DNA of 38,733 bases from Planctomycetota bacterium (GTDB lineage: Bacteria > Planctomycetota > PLA2 > JAEUHO01): contig JANQJW010000009.1 of assembly GCA_028281445.1 (NCBI GenBank), positions 1 through 38,733 on the forward strand, in the 5' to 3' direction. Position numbers and translations under genes: made by a program. Below, piece by piece: positions 16,230 through 25,820 of this stretch (position 1 is its first letter; every line of letters begins with the position of its first letter). The notes beneath the pieces are model-generated. The model was not told the origin of the DNA and did not search any database. It worked only from the letters and a program-made list of their open reading frames with translations.

Positions 16230-16939
16230 GCACTGATCCGATCATCCAGATCGACACCGTGACCAAGACCTTCTTCAGCAAGGGGGAGGACGTGACGCCC
16301 CTTAGCGATCTCGATCTCGAGATCGCGCAGGGCGAGTTCGTGGCGCTGATGGGACCGAGCGGGAGCGGCAAGACGACGCTGCTGCATCTCCTGGCGGGCA
16401 TCGACAAGCCCACTGCCGGGCGCGTCGTCATCGCCGGAACGGAAGTGTCGAAGCTCGGCTCGCGTGCGCTGGCACGCTGGCGCAACCGTCACGTCGGCTT
16501 CGTCTTCCAGCAGTACAACCTCGTGCCTGTGCTCACGGCGCGCGAGAACATCGAGCTGCCCCTGCTCCTGATGCGCATGCCTTCTGCCGATCGCGATCGC
16601 AAGGTCCAGGTTGCCCTGGATGCGGTGGGGCTGACCGATCGCGCCGAGCACCTTCCGCGCCAGCTCTCGGGCGGCCAGCAGCAGCGCGTCGCCGTGGCAC
16701 GCGCGATCGTCGCCGGGCCCGAGCTCATCCTGGCCGACGAGCCGACGGGCAACCTCGACGAGAAGGCCGCGCAGTCGGTCCTCGGCCTGCTCAAGGCGCT
16801 GCACGAGCGCTTCCACCAGACACTCGTGATGGTGACGCACGATCCGCGCGCCGCGGAGGTTGCGGAGCGCGTGATCCACCTCGACAAGGGCCGCATCACC
16901 GACCTCGAAGAGACCATGGCGCATGGAGGCGTGGAGTGA
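16226..16939 (+). CDS. ABC transporter ATPase, MacB/LolD type
   Basis: A 237-residue ATPase complete for its class: Walker A GPSGSGKTT (residues 43-51), Q-loop FVFQQYNLVP, signature LSGGQQQRVAVARA, Walker B LILADEPTGNLD, and H-loop MVTHD. The ADEPTGNLD form and the short length place it in the LolD/MacB/FtsE subgroup, whose partners are FtsX-type permeases, exactly what follows. These systems act as mechanotransmitters, powering movement of periplasmic substrates or lipoproteins rather than transport across the inner membrane. The ATG overlaps the adaptor stop, and the stop overlaps the next gene's GTG (GTGA), so stoichiometry is translationally coupled. Confidence 0.96.
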   Translation: MSTDPIIQIDTVTKTFFSKGEDVTPLSDLDLEIAQGEFVALMGPSGSGKTTLLHLLAGIDKPTAGRVVIAGTEVSKLGSRALARWRNRHVGFVFQQYNLVPVLTARENIELPLLLMRMPSADRDRKVQVALDAVGLTDRAEHLPRQLSGGQQQRVAVARAIVAGPELILADEPTGNLDEKAAQSVLGLLKALHERFHQTLVMVTHDPRAAEVAERVIHLDKGRITDLEETMAHGGVE

Positions 16940-18078
16940 GCGCGTTCTTCCGCCTCCTGAAGTACGTGCACCGCACGGTGCTGCGCGCGCGGATGCGCTC
17001 GATGCTCACCATCCTGGGCACCGCGCTCGCCATTGCGCTCTTCGCGTTCGTGCGCATGCTCGAGGGCGGCGTCGACCGGATGGAGAAAGCCGCGGACCAG
17101 CCGGTGCTCGTCGTCTTCGAGACGAGCCGCTTCTGTCCGCTGACTTCGTTGCTGCCGGATCGCTACGCCGAGGACATCAGCGGCTTCGAGGGTGTCGACT
17201 CCGTCTTGCCGACGCTGCTCTACGTCAACGCGTGCCGCGCGAACCTCGACCTGATCACGCTCCACGGCGTTACGCCGGAGATCGTCGGTGAGATCCACGA
17301 CTTCGAGGTGATCGAAGGCGATCCCAACTCGTGGCGGACGAAGAGTGACGGTGCGCTCGTCGGTCGCCGTATCGCCCAGCGACGCAAGCTCAAGCCCGGC
17401 GACCGACTGCGCGTCGGCGGCGTCGACGTCGAGGTCGGCGGCATCATGAAGTCCTCCGGAGCCGGGCTCGACAACGTCGTCTTCATGCAGCTCGAGCAGC
17501 TCCAGCTCTCGCGCAAGAAGCAGGGGATCGCCACCGAGTTCTTCGTGCGCGTGAAGGAAGGCCACGACCCAGTCGAGGTGGCGCGCAAGATCGACGAGCA
17601 CTTCGCCGGTGACGAGCGCCAGACCGACACGAAGACGATGCAGGCGTTCGTGGCCGGTGCGATCAACGAGGTCACGGAGGTCGTCGACTTCGCGCGCATC
17701 ATAGGCTACCTCGCCGTCGCGGTCGTGGTCCTCATCCTTGGCAATACCGTGTTCATCAGTGCGCAGACGCGGCGCGCCGAGCTGGGCGTGATGGAGACGG
17801 TCGGCGCGACGAAACCCCTGCTGGCCGCCTTGATGCTCGTCGAGAGCGTGATGCTCAGTGTCGCCGGCGGCGTCATCGGCATCGGTGCCGTCCTGATCTG
17901 GCTGAATGCCTGGCCGCTGACCTTCGGTATCGAGGGCTGGGGCATCGACATCCTGCCCGATATCACGCTGGGCTTCGTGAGCCTGGGCGTCGCAGCCTTG
18001 ATCGGCGTCGTGGCCGCTGTGGGGCCCGCCATCGAGACGTTCCGTCGTCCCCTCGCGCTTGCGGTGAAGTCCGACTGA
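16936..18078 (+). CDS. FtsX/MacB-type ABC permease, first subunit
   Basis: A 380-residue inner-membrane protein with the four-helix FtsX/MacB layout. TM1 is at about 25-43 (SMLTILGTALAIALFAFV). A periplasmic MacB_PCD-like domain spans about 45-250. TM2 is near 258-280 (YLAVAVVVLILGNTVFIS), then the cytoplasmic coupling segment QTRRAELGVMETVGATK, TM3 near 300-325 and TM4 near 350-370. No ATPase is fused, unlike E. coli MacB. The GTG at 16936 overlaps the ATPase stop, and its own stop overlaps the next start by one base. With the second permease it probably forms a heterodimer. The substrate is unknown; neighbouring Cys-rich exported proteins hint at metal or thiol chemistry. Confidence 0.93.
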   Translation: MSAFFRLLKYVHRTVLRARMRSMLTILGTALAIALFAFVRMLEGGVDRMEKAADQPVLVVFETSRFCPLTSLLPDRYAEDISGFEGVDSVLPTLLYVNACRANLDLITLHGVTPEIVGEIHDFEVIEGDPNSWRTKSDGALVGRRIAQRRKLKPGDRLRVGGVDVEVGGIMKSSGAGLDNVVFMQLEQLQLSRKKQGIATEFFVRVKEGHDPVEVARKIDEHFAGDERQTDTKTMQAFVAGAINEVTEVVDFARIIGYLAVAVVVLILGNTVFISAQTRRAELGVMETVGATKPLLAALMLVESVMLSVAGGVIGIGAVLIWLNAWPLTFGIEGWGIDILPDITLGFVSLGVAALIGVVAAVGPAIETFRRPLALAVKSD

Positions 18079-19220
18079 TGCTGCCGTTCTCCTACGCACT
18101 CCGCAACCTGTGGCGTCGGCGAACACGCACGCTGCTGACGTTGGGCGGTATCGCGCTCATCTCCACGCTCGTCGTGTTGATGGGCGGCTTCGCACAAGGG
18201 CTTGCCGGCACGGCGCGGTCGAGCGCGTCGCCGGACGTCGTCGTGCTGACCGGCAGCGCGGGCGAGCACGACATGATCCGGTCCGTCATCGCGCGCGGCA
18301 ACGCCGAGGCCGCCGCCGCCGGGCTGCCGCATGTCGTCGAGGTCGCCGGGCAGCGCGCGATCTCGCTTGAGCTCCACACCGCGACGCGCAAGGGAGCCAA
18401 GATCGGCATGATGCGCGGCGTCACGCCGGGCGCCTACCTCGTGCACCAGAACATCACGGTTGTCGAAGGCCGCGAGCCGCGTGGTCCGTTCGAGGTGATC
18501 GTCGGTCGGCTGGCCGCCTCCCGCATGGACCTCGACGACAGCGAGCTCGCGGTAGGCGCCATCGTCGAGCTCGAGAATCAGCCGTGGACGGTCGTCGGGC
18601 GCTTTGCTGCACCCGGCACCGTGCTGGAGGCCGAGATCTGGGGCCGCCTCGAGGATGTTTCGCTCGCCAACGGCCGCACCGACGTCTCCTGCGTTGCTGC
18701 GCGCATCGATGACCCGGACAACATGAAGCGCGTGTCCCTGTGGGCGACGCGCAATGCACTCGCGTACGAGGTCGCCGCTGTGCCCGAGACCACGCTCTTC
18801 GAGACGCTGCAGCGCGCGCTCGATCCGATCGCCGGCCTCGCCTGGATCATGGCGGCGCTCGTGCTCGTCGGCGGTGTCTTCGCGTGCGCGAACACCATGT
18901 TCGCCGCGGTCCTCGCGCGCACGCGCGAGATGGGCGCACTGCGCGCGATCGGCTACGGCCCGTTCGCCATCGGCGCCTCGCTGCTGCAGGAGGCGCTGCT
19001 GCTCGGTCTTGTCGGCGGCCTGATCGGGTTCTGGGTTGCGGGCCTCTTCGGCGAGGTGCCGCTCAAGTTCCCGATGGGCGCCTTCTATCTCGATCTCTCT
19101 CCCAACGTACGATTGGCCGGCCTGGGCAGCGCGTTGCTCGCCGGTCTGATCGGCGGCCTCGTCCCGGCATTGCGCGCCGTTCGCATGCCGCTTCCCGACG
19201 CACTCGGAGGAAAGCTATGA
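18078..19220 (+). CDS. FtsX/MacB-type ABC permease, second subunit
   Basis: A 380-residue protein with the same architecture as the preceding permease but divergent sequence. TM1 is at about 17-40 (LLTLGGIALISTLVVLMGGFA), a periplasmic domain fills about 45-255, and TM2 (AWIMAALVLVGGVFACANT) follows. The coupling segment ARTREMGALRAIGYGP is the classic FtsX motif, and TM3 and TM4 complete the C-terminal half. Both permeases have nearly equal length, suggesting an old duplication and a heterodimeric transporter. The ATG at 18078 shares one base with the previous stop. The 3' end overlaps the following lipoprotein gene, which has GGAGG at 19206-19210 as its ribosome site. Confidence 0.93.
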   Translation: MLPFSYALRNLWRRRTRTLLTLGGIALISTLVVLMGGFAQGLAGTARSSASPDVVVLTGSAGEHDMIRSVIARGNAEAAAAGLPHVVEVAGQRAISLELHTATRKGAKIGMMRGVTPGAYLVHQNITVVEGREPRGPFEVIVGRLAASRMDLDDSELAVGAIVELENQPWTVVGRFAAPGTVLEAEIWGRLEDVSLANGRTDVSCVAARIDDPDNMKRVSLWATRNALAYEVAAVPETTLFETLQRALDPIAGLAWIMAALVLVGGVFACANTMFAAVLARTREMGALRAIGYGPFAIGASLLQEALLLGLVGGLIGFWVAGLFGEVPLKFPMGAFYLDLSPNVRLAGLGSALLAGLIGGLVPALRAVRMPLPDALGGKL

Positions 19221-19747
19221 CCCGCTTCGCACTCGTTCTCGCGCTCACGTTTGCATTCGCCGCCTGCGGTGGCGACCAGGCCGGAGAGACAACGACGTCG
19301 GGCACGACCGACAAGCCCACGTTCACCATGGCGGCGGATGTGCCCGATGCGACCAACGTCTTCCGCGCGAAGAAGAAGGCTGTTGGCGACGAGGTCGTCG
19401 TTGTCGGCCGCGTACGCGACATCGCGCACGGTTTTGCCGCGTTCACCATGATCGACGAGGTGATGCAGTACTGCGGGCAGGGTACCGAACAGTGCGGCTG
19501 CAAGACGCCCTGGGACTACTGCTGCGAGCAGCAGGAGACCGTGATCGAGGCTTCGCTCCCGGTCGAGTTCCGTGACGCGAAGGGCCAGCCGGTCGAAACG
19601 AAGGACGCCGGCTTGCGTCTGCTCGATCTCGTCGTCGTGAAGGGCAAGCTCGAGAAGACCGAGAGCGGCGGCCTGCTGCTCGTCACGAGCAGCGGCTGGT
19701 TCCAGCGTGAGCGCCCGACCCTGCCCGACGGCATCGAGTGGCCGTAG
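19217..19747 (+). CDS. Cys-rich OB-fold-like lipoprotein of efflux operon
   Basis: A 176-residue exported lipoprotein with lipobox AFAAC (Cys17). After a Thr/Ser-rich linker, residues about 55-170 alternate strands in an OB-fold-like order: GDEVVVVGRVRDI, AAFTMIDE, LLDLVVVKGKLEKT, GLLLVTSSGWF. Inserted between strands is a compact Cys cluster with Cys86, 93, 95, 102 and 103 and the motif CGCKTPWDYCC. Such a cluster could hold a metal or form a disulfide knot. It overlaps the second permease by 4 bases, so it is an obligate member of the efflux operon. It might deliver or sense the exported substrate. I do not recognise a characterised family. Confidence 0.8.
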   Translation: MTRFALVLALTFAFAACGGDQAGETTTSGTTDKPTFTMAADVPDATNVFRAKKKAVGDEVVVVGRVRDIAHGFAAFTMIDEVMQYCGQGTEQCGCKTPWDYCCEQQETVIEASLPVEFRDAKGQPVETKDAGLRLLDLVVVKGKLEKTESGGLLLVTSSGWFQRERPTLPDGIEWP

Positions 19748-19763
19748 GCGCAGAGGAGGCAGA

Positions 19764-19780
19764 GGCGCCGAGGTGGCGCC
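19764..19780 (+). terminator. Possible weak terminator hairpin after efflux operon
   Basis: The hairpin GGCGCC-GAGGT-GGCGCC lies 17 bases after the efflux lipoprotein stop and is followed by TTGATT rather than a clear T-run. It is short (6 bp), but it is the only stem in the 125-base gap before the next gene. Confidence 0.35.
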
Positions 19781-19872
19781 TTGATTCGCAATGGCGCTCT
19801 AGCGGCGGACGTCCGCCGGGTTCATGCCAGTCTGTCAGTCGCGAGGGCGCCGGACCACCGAGAGGCGATTGA

Positions 19873-20409
19873 GTGAGCTCATCAAGAGGACCGAAACGTG
19901 AAAGCGAGCGACTCCTGATGAAGGCCATGCTCGAAGCTCAAGTCAGAGAAGACGTCAAGGCGGTTCGCAAGCTTCTGGACCGGGGCCTGAGCACAAGAGC
20001 GACGTATGAAGACACTGGTCTGACGCCGTTGCTGATGGCCCTGGGCGATACGGAGTCCGACGAACTCGTCCGCATGCTGTTGTCGCGCGACCCTGACTTG
20101 CAGACGCGCGATGCAGGAGGCTTCGGCCCAGTCGCCCGTGCGGCCATGGGCCTTAAGCCGGCCCAGCTTGAGCTCCTCCTCGGCGAGTATGGAGCCGATC
20201 CACATGAGGCCTGTAGCAATGGCGCCTCGCCGTTGGTGAACGCCATAAGCGCCTCCCGATGGAGTAGCGACCCTCACGCTCAAGAGCGCCTGGCAGAGGT
20301 AGTCGCAGTCTTCGTCAGTCACGGCGTCGAATTGGACCGCCCCGATCCGGGCGGAGCAAAGCTCACTCCTCGCCAGATGGCCGAGCACGCGGGCTTCGAC
20401 CTGGGATAG
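19873..20409 (+). CDS. Ankyrin-repeat-like protein
   Basis: A 178-residue soluble protein with degenerate ankyrin repeats. The repeat helices and loops are visible as VREDVKAVRKLLDRGLSTRATYEDTG, LTPLLMALGDTESDELVRMLLSRDPDLQTRDAGG, FGPVARAAMGLKPAQLELLLGEYGADPHEACSNG and ASPLVNAI. The last unit, VAVFVSHGVELDRPDPGG, ends in LTPRQMAEHAGF, the usual cap. There is no signal peptide, so a cytoplasmic protein-contact role is likely. The start may be GTG 19873 or ATG 19918 (the latter starts at MKAMLEAQ). Base composition looks somewhat less GC-rich than its neighbours, so it may be a transferred or recently acquired gene. It converges with gltX across 45 bases. Confidence 0.75.
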   Translation: MSSSRGPKRESERLLMKAMLEAQVREDVKAVRKLLDRGLSTRATYEDTGLTPLLMALGDTESDELVRMLLSRDPDLQTRDAGGFGPVARAAMGLKPAQLELLLGEYGADPHEACSNGASPLVNAISASRWSSDPHAQERLAEVVAVFVSHGVELDRPDPGGAKLTPRQMAEHAGFDLG

Positions 20410-20454
20410 CGGTCGGCGGATGGTCGAGGTGGTCTCGTAGCAGGTTGACTTCTT

Positions 20455-21975
<1,521 letters not shown>

Positions 21976-22048
21976 GGATGCCTCCCTTGAGTGGGGCGCC
22001 AATGCTACGCCCGCTCGCTCCGGCGCCTGCGTGAATCGCGTATGCTGA

Positions 22049-22888
22049 GTGTCGATGACAGAGCCTGCCGTTGATCCGCTGGATGAGCCGCCCGCCGTCG
22101 AAGGCGGAACGATCTCGGGCGCCGTGACGGACTTCGAAGGCGTGCCGCTGGTCGGTGTCCGCGTCGAAGTGGCCGAGAGCGGCGGCGCGGACCTCGATCT
22201 CCTGCCCGTGCTCACGGACGGGGACGGCGGCTTCGCCGTCGAGGGCCTCGCGCCCGAGGCGCGCTACGACCTGCGCTTCTCGCTCGGCACCGTACGCGCC
22301 CGCACCCTCGCCGTTCCCGTGGGGACCGATCAACTGCGCGTGAAGCTCGCCCGGCCGCAAGGGATCATGCTCGTCATCAAGACGGACGACGAGGGGCCCA
22401 CGCCCGACCTCTACTACATCGTCCTGGAACGCGACGCCTCCCCGCGACCGATTCGCGAGTACTTCGGTCGCAGCGTGCGCCCGCAGATGCTGCTCTGGAG
22501 CATCCGGCCCGGCCGCTACACCGTCCGCGTCTGGGGCGGGCCCTACCTGCCCGTGCACGCGAACGGCATCGACGTCGTCGAAGCGCAGTCGGCGCCCCAG
22601 GTCGAGGTTCTCCTGGGACCCAAGGGCGGCCTCGTCGGCGGCGAGGTGCGCGACAAGGACGGAAAGAGCTGTCGTGCGCTCGTCTCCTGGCGCCGCGTGG
22701 ACGCCGCCGGCCATGCGCCGCGCCACCTGACCTCGCATCCGACGGACGAGAACGGCGAATTCGTGATCCGCGGGCTGCCCGAAGGCCGCTATCGCATCGC
22801 GGCGTGCAACGAGACCGTCGGCCTGGCGCAAGTGGAAGTGGACGTCGTCGAGGAGCAGAGCTGCAGCGTGACGCTGGAGCTCTCGTAG
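22049..22888 (+). CDS. Carboxypeptidase-regulatory-like (CarboxypepD_reg) domain protein
   Basis: A 279-residue protein made of two prealbumin-like beta-sandwich units. GTISGAVTDFEGVPLVGVRVEVAESG (about 20-45), with GGFAVEGLAPEARYDLRFS, forms the first. GGLVGGEVRDKDGKSCRALVSWRRV (about 190-215), with NGEFVIRGLPEGRYRIAACNE, forms the second. A region between them (LLWSIRPGRYTVRVWGG) may be a third, partial unit. This fold often decorates secreted or cell-surface proteins, but no signal peptide is visible here. Either the protein is cytoplasmic or the start is misread. The start may be GTG 22049 or ATG 22055. It diverges from gltX (73 bases between) and ends at an inverted repeat. Confidence 0.8.
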   Translation: MSMTEPAVDPLDEPPAVEGGTISGAVTDFEGVPLVGVRVEVAESGGADLDLLPVLTDGDGGFAVEGLAPEARYDLRFSLGTVRARTLAVPVGTDQLRVKLARPQGIMLVIKTDDEGPTPDLYYIVLERDASPRPIREYFGRSVRPQMLLWSIRPGRYTVRVWGGPYLPVHANGIDVVEAQSAPQVEVLLGPKGGLVGGEVRDKDGKSCRALVSWRRVDAAGHAPRHLTSHPTDENGEFVIRGLPEGRYRIAACNETVGLAQVEVDVVEEQSCSVTLELS

Positions 22889-22891
22889 CTC

Positions 22892-22977
22892 CGCGGGGGG
22901 CACACAAGGTGCCCCCTACAGCAACAGACACCGCGAACGTCATTCGGCTGTAGGGAGGGGCCTTGTGCCCCTCCGCG
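22892..22977. repeat. Intergenic palindromic repeat, inverted pair, copy 3
   Basis: Arms 22892-22921 and 22948-22977 are inverted near-copies: CGCGG at the outer ends, CTACAG facing inward, 26 bases between. Each arm is itself a hairpin (GGGGGCAC-ACAAG-GTGCCCCC, and GGAGGGGC-ACAAG-GCCCCTCC). The stems differ in sequence yet both stay paired, which is compensatory evidence that the hairpin matters. It lies between convergent genes and could terminate both. Confidence 0.8.
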
Positions 22978-22979
22978 AG

Positions 22980-23816
22980 TTACGACAACCGCCCGATCGG
23001 CGTCCCGACGCGCACGACCGTCTCCGGTTCGATGGCGTCCAGGGCGCCCGCGTCCTTCGAGAGCAGCAGCACGATCGAGGATCCGAACTCGAACCAGCCG
23101 AACTCGTCACCACGCTTTCCTTCTTGCGCGATCGACCACTCGCGCCGCTTGCCGCGGGTCCACCCGCGCGTGCGCACGTCGTGAAACGAGAGCCGGATCG
23201 AGCCCACGTTCAGTGCACCTACGGGCGTGTAGGCGAGCGAGCCGCCGTTCGTCGTCGTCCCGACCGTCGCGATGCGTTCGTTGCGCGCGAAGAGGCCGCG
23301 CACGCTCGTCACGGCCGCGTCGTTCACCGGCCATAGGTCGCCGGGGAGATGCCGAACCGACTCGATGGCGCCGTCGAGCGGCCAGTGGAAGCGATGGTAG
23401 TCCCCGGGTGCGAGATAGATGACCAGGTACGTGCCGCCGTCGAAGCGCTTCGCGTCCTCGGCGCTTCCCAGCAACTCCGCGACCGAGTACGGCACGCCCT
23501 TGGCTTGCAGGATCGTGTCGCCGTCGACCGTGCCCGCCCTGTACACCCGCCCATCGGCGGGCGAGCCGATGACGAGCGGGTCGTCGCTCTGGGGCCGCAA
23601 GCCCTCCTTCAATGGGCGAGTGAAGAACCCGAGGAAGTTCTTGTAGGCCGTGAGCGGCTCGGCCATCTCGTCCAGGTTCGCGCCGAAGTAGCGCGCGTAG
23701 AGTCGCAGCTGCGGGCGCAGCAGGAAGCCCGGCATCCACATGCGTCCAAAGAGCCCGAGCGTCCGCGACATGAAGCGCTTCGGGATCAGCCGCATCCAGA
23801 GGGGGATCCGCTTCAC
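22980..23816 (-). CDS. psd: Phosphatidylserine decarboxylase
   Basis: A 278-residue membrane-associated proenzyme that makes phosphatidylethanolamine from phosphatidylserine. The pyruvoyl-forming site is FGSS (residues 244-247); self-cleavage is expected between Gly245 and Ser246. Asp88 in SPADGR and the His of DYHRFHWP (139-146) complete the catalytic triad. FFTRPLKEGLRP (64-75) is the conserved N-terminal block. The canonical cleavage motif LGST is here FGSS, an accepted variation in the family. The GTG at 23816 is preferred because it overlaps the PHP gene's stop (GTGA) and begins the MKRIPLW helix. It is the last gene of a four-gene minus-strand run. Confidence 0.94.
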   Translation of the reverse strand: MKRIPLWMRLIPKRFMSRTLGLFGRMWMPGFLLRPQLRLYARYFGANLDEMAEPLTAYKNFLGFFTRPLKEGLRPQSDDPLVIGSPADGRVYRAGTVDGDTILQAKGVPYSVAELLGSAEDAKRFDGGTYLVIYLAPGDYHRFHWPLDGAIESVRHLPGDLWPVNDAAVTSVRGLFARNERIATVGTTTNGGSLAYTPVGALNVGSIRLSFHDVRTRGWTRGKRREWSIAQEGKRGDEFGWFEFGSSIVLLLSKDAGALDAIEPETVVRVGTPIGRLS

Positions 23817-24661
23817 GCGCTGCAGGCCTCGCGCAGTCGGTCCCACGTCTCGTAGCCAACCTCGATGCTGCCGTCGCCCTTGCCCAGCTCGATCCACGGC
23901 TTGTTCGCTCCGTGGAAGTCACTGCCCCCTGTCGGGATCAGGTCGAGCTTCTCTGCGAGCTCCGCGAACCGCGCGCGCAGGTTGACGTCCTGGCTCGGGT
24001 GGTTCACCTCGATGCCGGCCAGTCCCGCCTCCTTGTAGCCGGTGAAGACGCGCTCGTAGGCCTCTTTGCTACCGAGCTTGAGCGACCGAGGATGCGCGAT
24101 GACCGCCGCGCCGCCGGCCGCGACAACTTCGCGGATGGCCTCTTCGGTCTCCGGGACCTCCGCGCGTGCGTACGCGGGTCCGCCGTCGTGTAGGTAGCGA
24201 TCGAAGGCCTCGCGCAGCTCATCCACGTAGCCTCGATCGACCATGGCCTGCGCGATGTGCGGTCGCGCGACGATCTGTCCGATCGCGAGTGCCCGCACAT
24301 CCTCGTAGTCGAGCGGCACGCCGAGCGCTGCGAGCTTCTCGAGAATAGTGTGGTTGCGCGCGTCGCGTCCCTCGCGCACGCGCGTGAGGAGTGCCTGTAG
24401 ATCTTCGTCGTGTTCGTCGAAGCCGTAGGCGAGGACGTGCACGATGCCGGACGGCGAGCGCGCCGTGATCTCGCATCCATCGATGATCTCGAGGCCGTGC
24501 TCCGCGGCGCGCGCCCGTGCGGCGTCCAGCGCTTCGGTCGTGTCGTGGTCCGTCAAGGCGAGCGCGGCCAACCCGATACGGGCCGCCATATCGACAAGCT
24601 CTTCAGGACTCAACGTTCCGTCCGAGTGATGCGTGTGGGCGTGGAGATCAATTCGCTTCAA
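23813..24661 (-). CDS. PHP-domain phosphoesterase (YciV/RNase AM-like)
   Basis: A 282-residue cytoplasmic metal-dependent hydrolase. HAHTHHSDG at 7-15 is the first PHP metal motif, LTDHDTTEA near 36 the second, and GCEIT near 62 the third. ARPHIAQAM, IAHPRS and SDFHG supply the remaining His and Asp ligands of a trinuclear site. The overall pattern matches the YciV/TrpH group, which in E. coli removes nucleotides 5'-3' (RNase AM) and hydrolyses 3',5'-nucleotide bisphosphates. The start is TTG 24661, overlapping the phosphofructokinase stop as TTGA. A start anywhere else would lose the first metal motif, so this uncommon initiator is well supported. Confidence 0.93.
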   Translation of the reverse strand: MKRIDLHAHTHHSDGTLSPEELVDMAARIGLAALALTDHDTTEALDAARARAAEHGLEIIDGCEITARSPSGIVHVLAYGFDEHDEDLQALLTRVREGRDARNHTILEKLAALGVPLDYEDVRALAIGQIVARPHIAQAMVDRGYVDELREAFDRYLHDGGPAYARAEVPETEEAIREVVAAGGAAVIAHPRSLKLGSKEAYERVFTGYKEAGLAGIEVNHPSQDVNLRARFAELAEKLDLIPTGGSDFHGANKPWIELGKGDGSIEVGYETWDRLREACSA

Positions 24662-25809
24662 GGCGCGCCGTGCTTCTTTCGGGCCTTGGCGTACGGGTCG
24701 TCCGAGCCGTCGGCCGCCGCGAAGGATATTCCCATCTCGCGCGCAGCCCGCACGCGGTCACCGCGCGGAGGGATCTTGTTCACGCCCGAGGCGGCGGTCT
24801 TGATCGAGATCGAGCCCAGCTTGGTGCCGCGAACGTTGACCATCTGCCCGAACTTGCCCTCGTGGATCAGCTGCACGGCATGGCGCCCGTAGAGCGAGGC
24901 GAGAATGCGGTCGAAGGGGCTGGGCGTGCCGCCGCGCTGCGTGTGCCCGAGCACGATGTTGCGAACCTCCAGCTTGATGCGGCGGCTCAGCTCCTCCGCG
25001 ACCCGGTACGAGACGCCGCCAAGCCGATCGGTGTGCTCGCTGCTGCCGTCACCGGTCCGGTAGACCATCTCGCCCTTCGGGCGACGCGCGCCCTCCGCGA
25101 CGACGACGATCGAGTAGTTCAGTCCGTGCTCGCGACGAGCGCGGACTTTCTCGGCGATGCGATCGGGGTCGTAGGGGATCTCCGGAATGAGGATGACTTC
25201 GGCGCCCGTACCGAGGCCGCCGTGGAGTGCGATGAAGCCGCTGTGGCGTCCCATGACCTCGACCAGCATCACGCGGTGGTGGCTCTCCGCCGTGCTGTAG
25301 AGCCGGTGGATCGCTTCGCCGACCGTGCCGACGGCCGTGTCGAATCCGAAGCTGCGGTCGGTACCGCGAATGTCGTTGTCGATCGTCTTCGGTACGCCCA
25401 CGACCTTGATGCCCATCTCGACAAAGCGCTGTGCCATGCGATGCGTGCCGTCGCCACCGACGGTGATGAGCACGTCGATGCCCTTCTGCTTCAGCAGCTT
25501 GAGGACGCGCGGCGACTCGTCCTTGGGTCCACCGCGATTGCGCGGAACCGCGAAGATGTCGCAGCGGTTGCTCGCGCCCAGGATGGTGCCGCCCTGCGTG
25601 AGGATGCCCGCGACCGCCGGGCGGTCGAGGCGCACGAGGCCCTCGCCGCGCGGCATGAGGAAGCCCTCGACGCCGTTGCGCACGCCCCACAACTCCCAGC
25701 CGTAGACGTTCTGGGCCGTGCGCTGCACGGCACGGATGACGGCGTTGAGGCCGGGGCAGTCGCCTCCGCCCGTGAGGATCGCAATGCGTCGCTTCTTCTT
25801 GGCTGCCAT
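24658..25809 (-). CDS. pfkA: 6-phosphofructokinase, G/K-type (group III)
   Basis: A 383-residue cytoplasmic enzyme of glycolysis, phosphorylating fructose-6-phosphate. GGGDCPGLN (14-22) opens the nucleotide site, GGDGT is at 118-122, PKTIDND at 140-146 contains the catalytic Asp144, and MGRHSGF and GHTQRGG bind substrate. The Gly in GGDGT is the ATP-type residue (PPi enzymes have Asp), while Lys141 in PKTIDND is the PPi-type residue (E. coli PfkA has Gly). This Gly/Lys combination marks the long group III enzymes, for example of actinomycetes, which usually use ATP. The ATG at 25809 follows the glycosyltransferase stop by 11 bases. Confidence 0.94.
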   Translation of the reverse strand: MAAKKKRRIAILTGGGDCPGLNAVIRAVQRTAQNVYGWELWGVRNGVEGFLMPRGEGLVRLDRPAVAGILTQGGTILGASNRCDIFAVPRNRGGPKDESPRVLKLLKQKGIDVLITVGGDGTHRMAQRFVEMGIKVVGVPKTIDNDIRGTDRSFGFDTAVGTVGEAIHRLYSTAESHHRVMLVEVMGRHSGFIALHGGLGTGAEVILIPEIPYDPDRIAEKVRARREHGLNYSIVVVAEGARRPKGEMVYRTGDGSSEHTDRLGGVSYRVAEELSRRIKLEVRNIVLGHTQRGGTPSPFDRILASLYGRHAVQLIHEGKFGQMVNVRGTKLGSISIKTAASGVNKIPPRGDRVRAAREMGISFAAADGSDDPYAKARKKHGAP

Positions 25810-25820
25810 GGCCGGACAAT

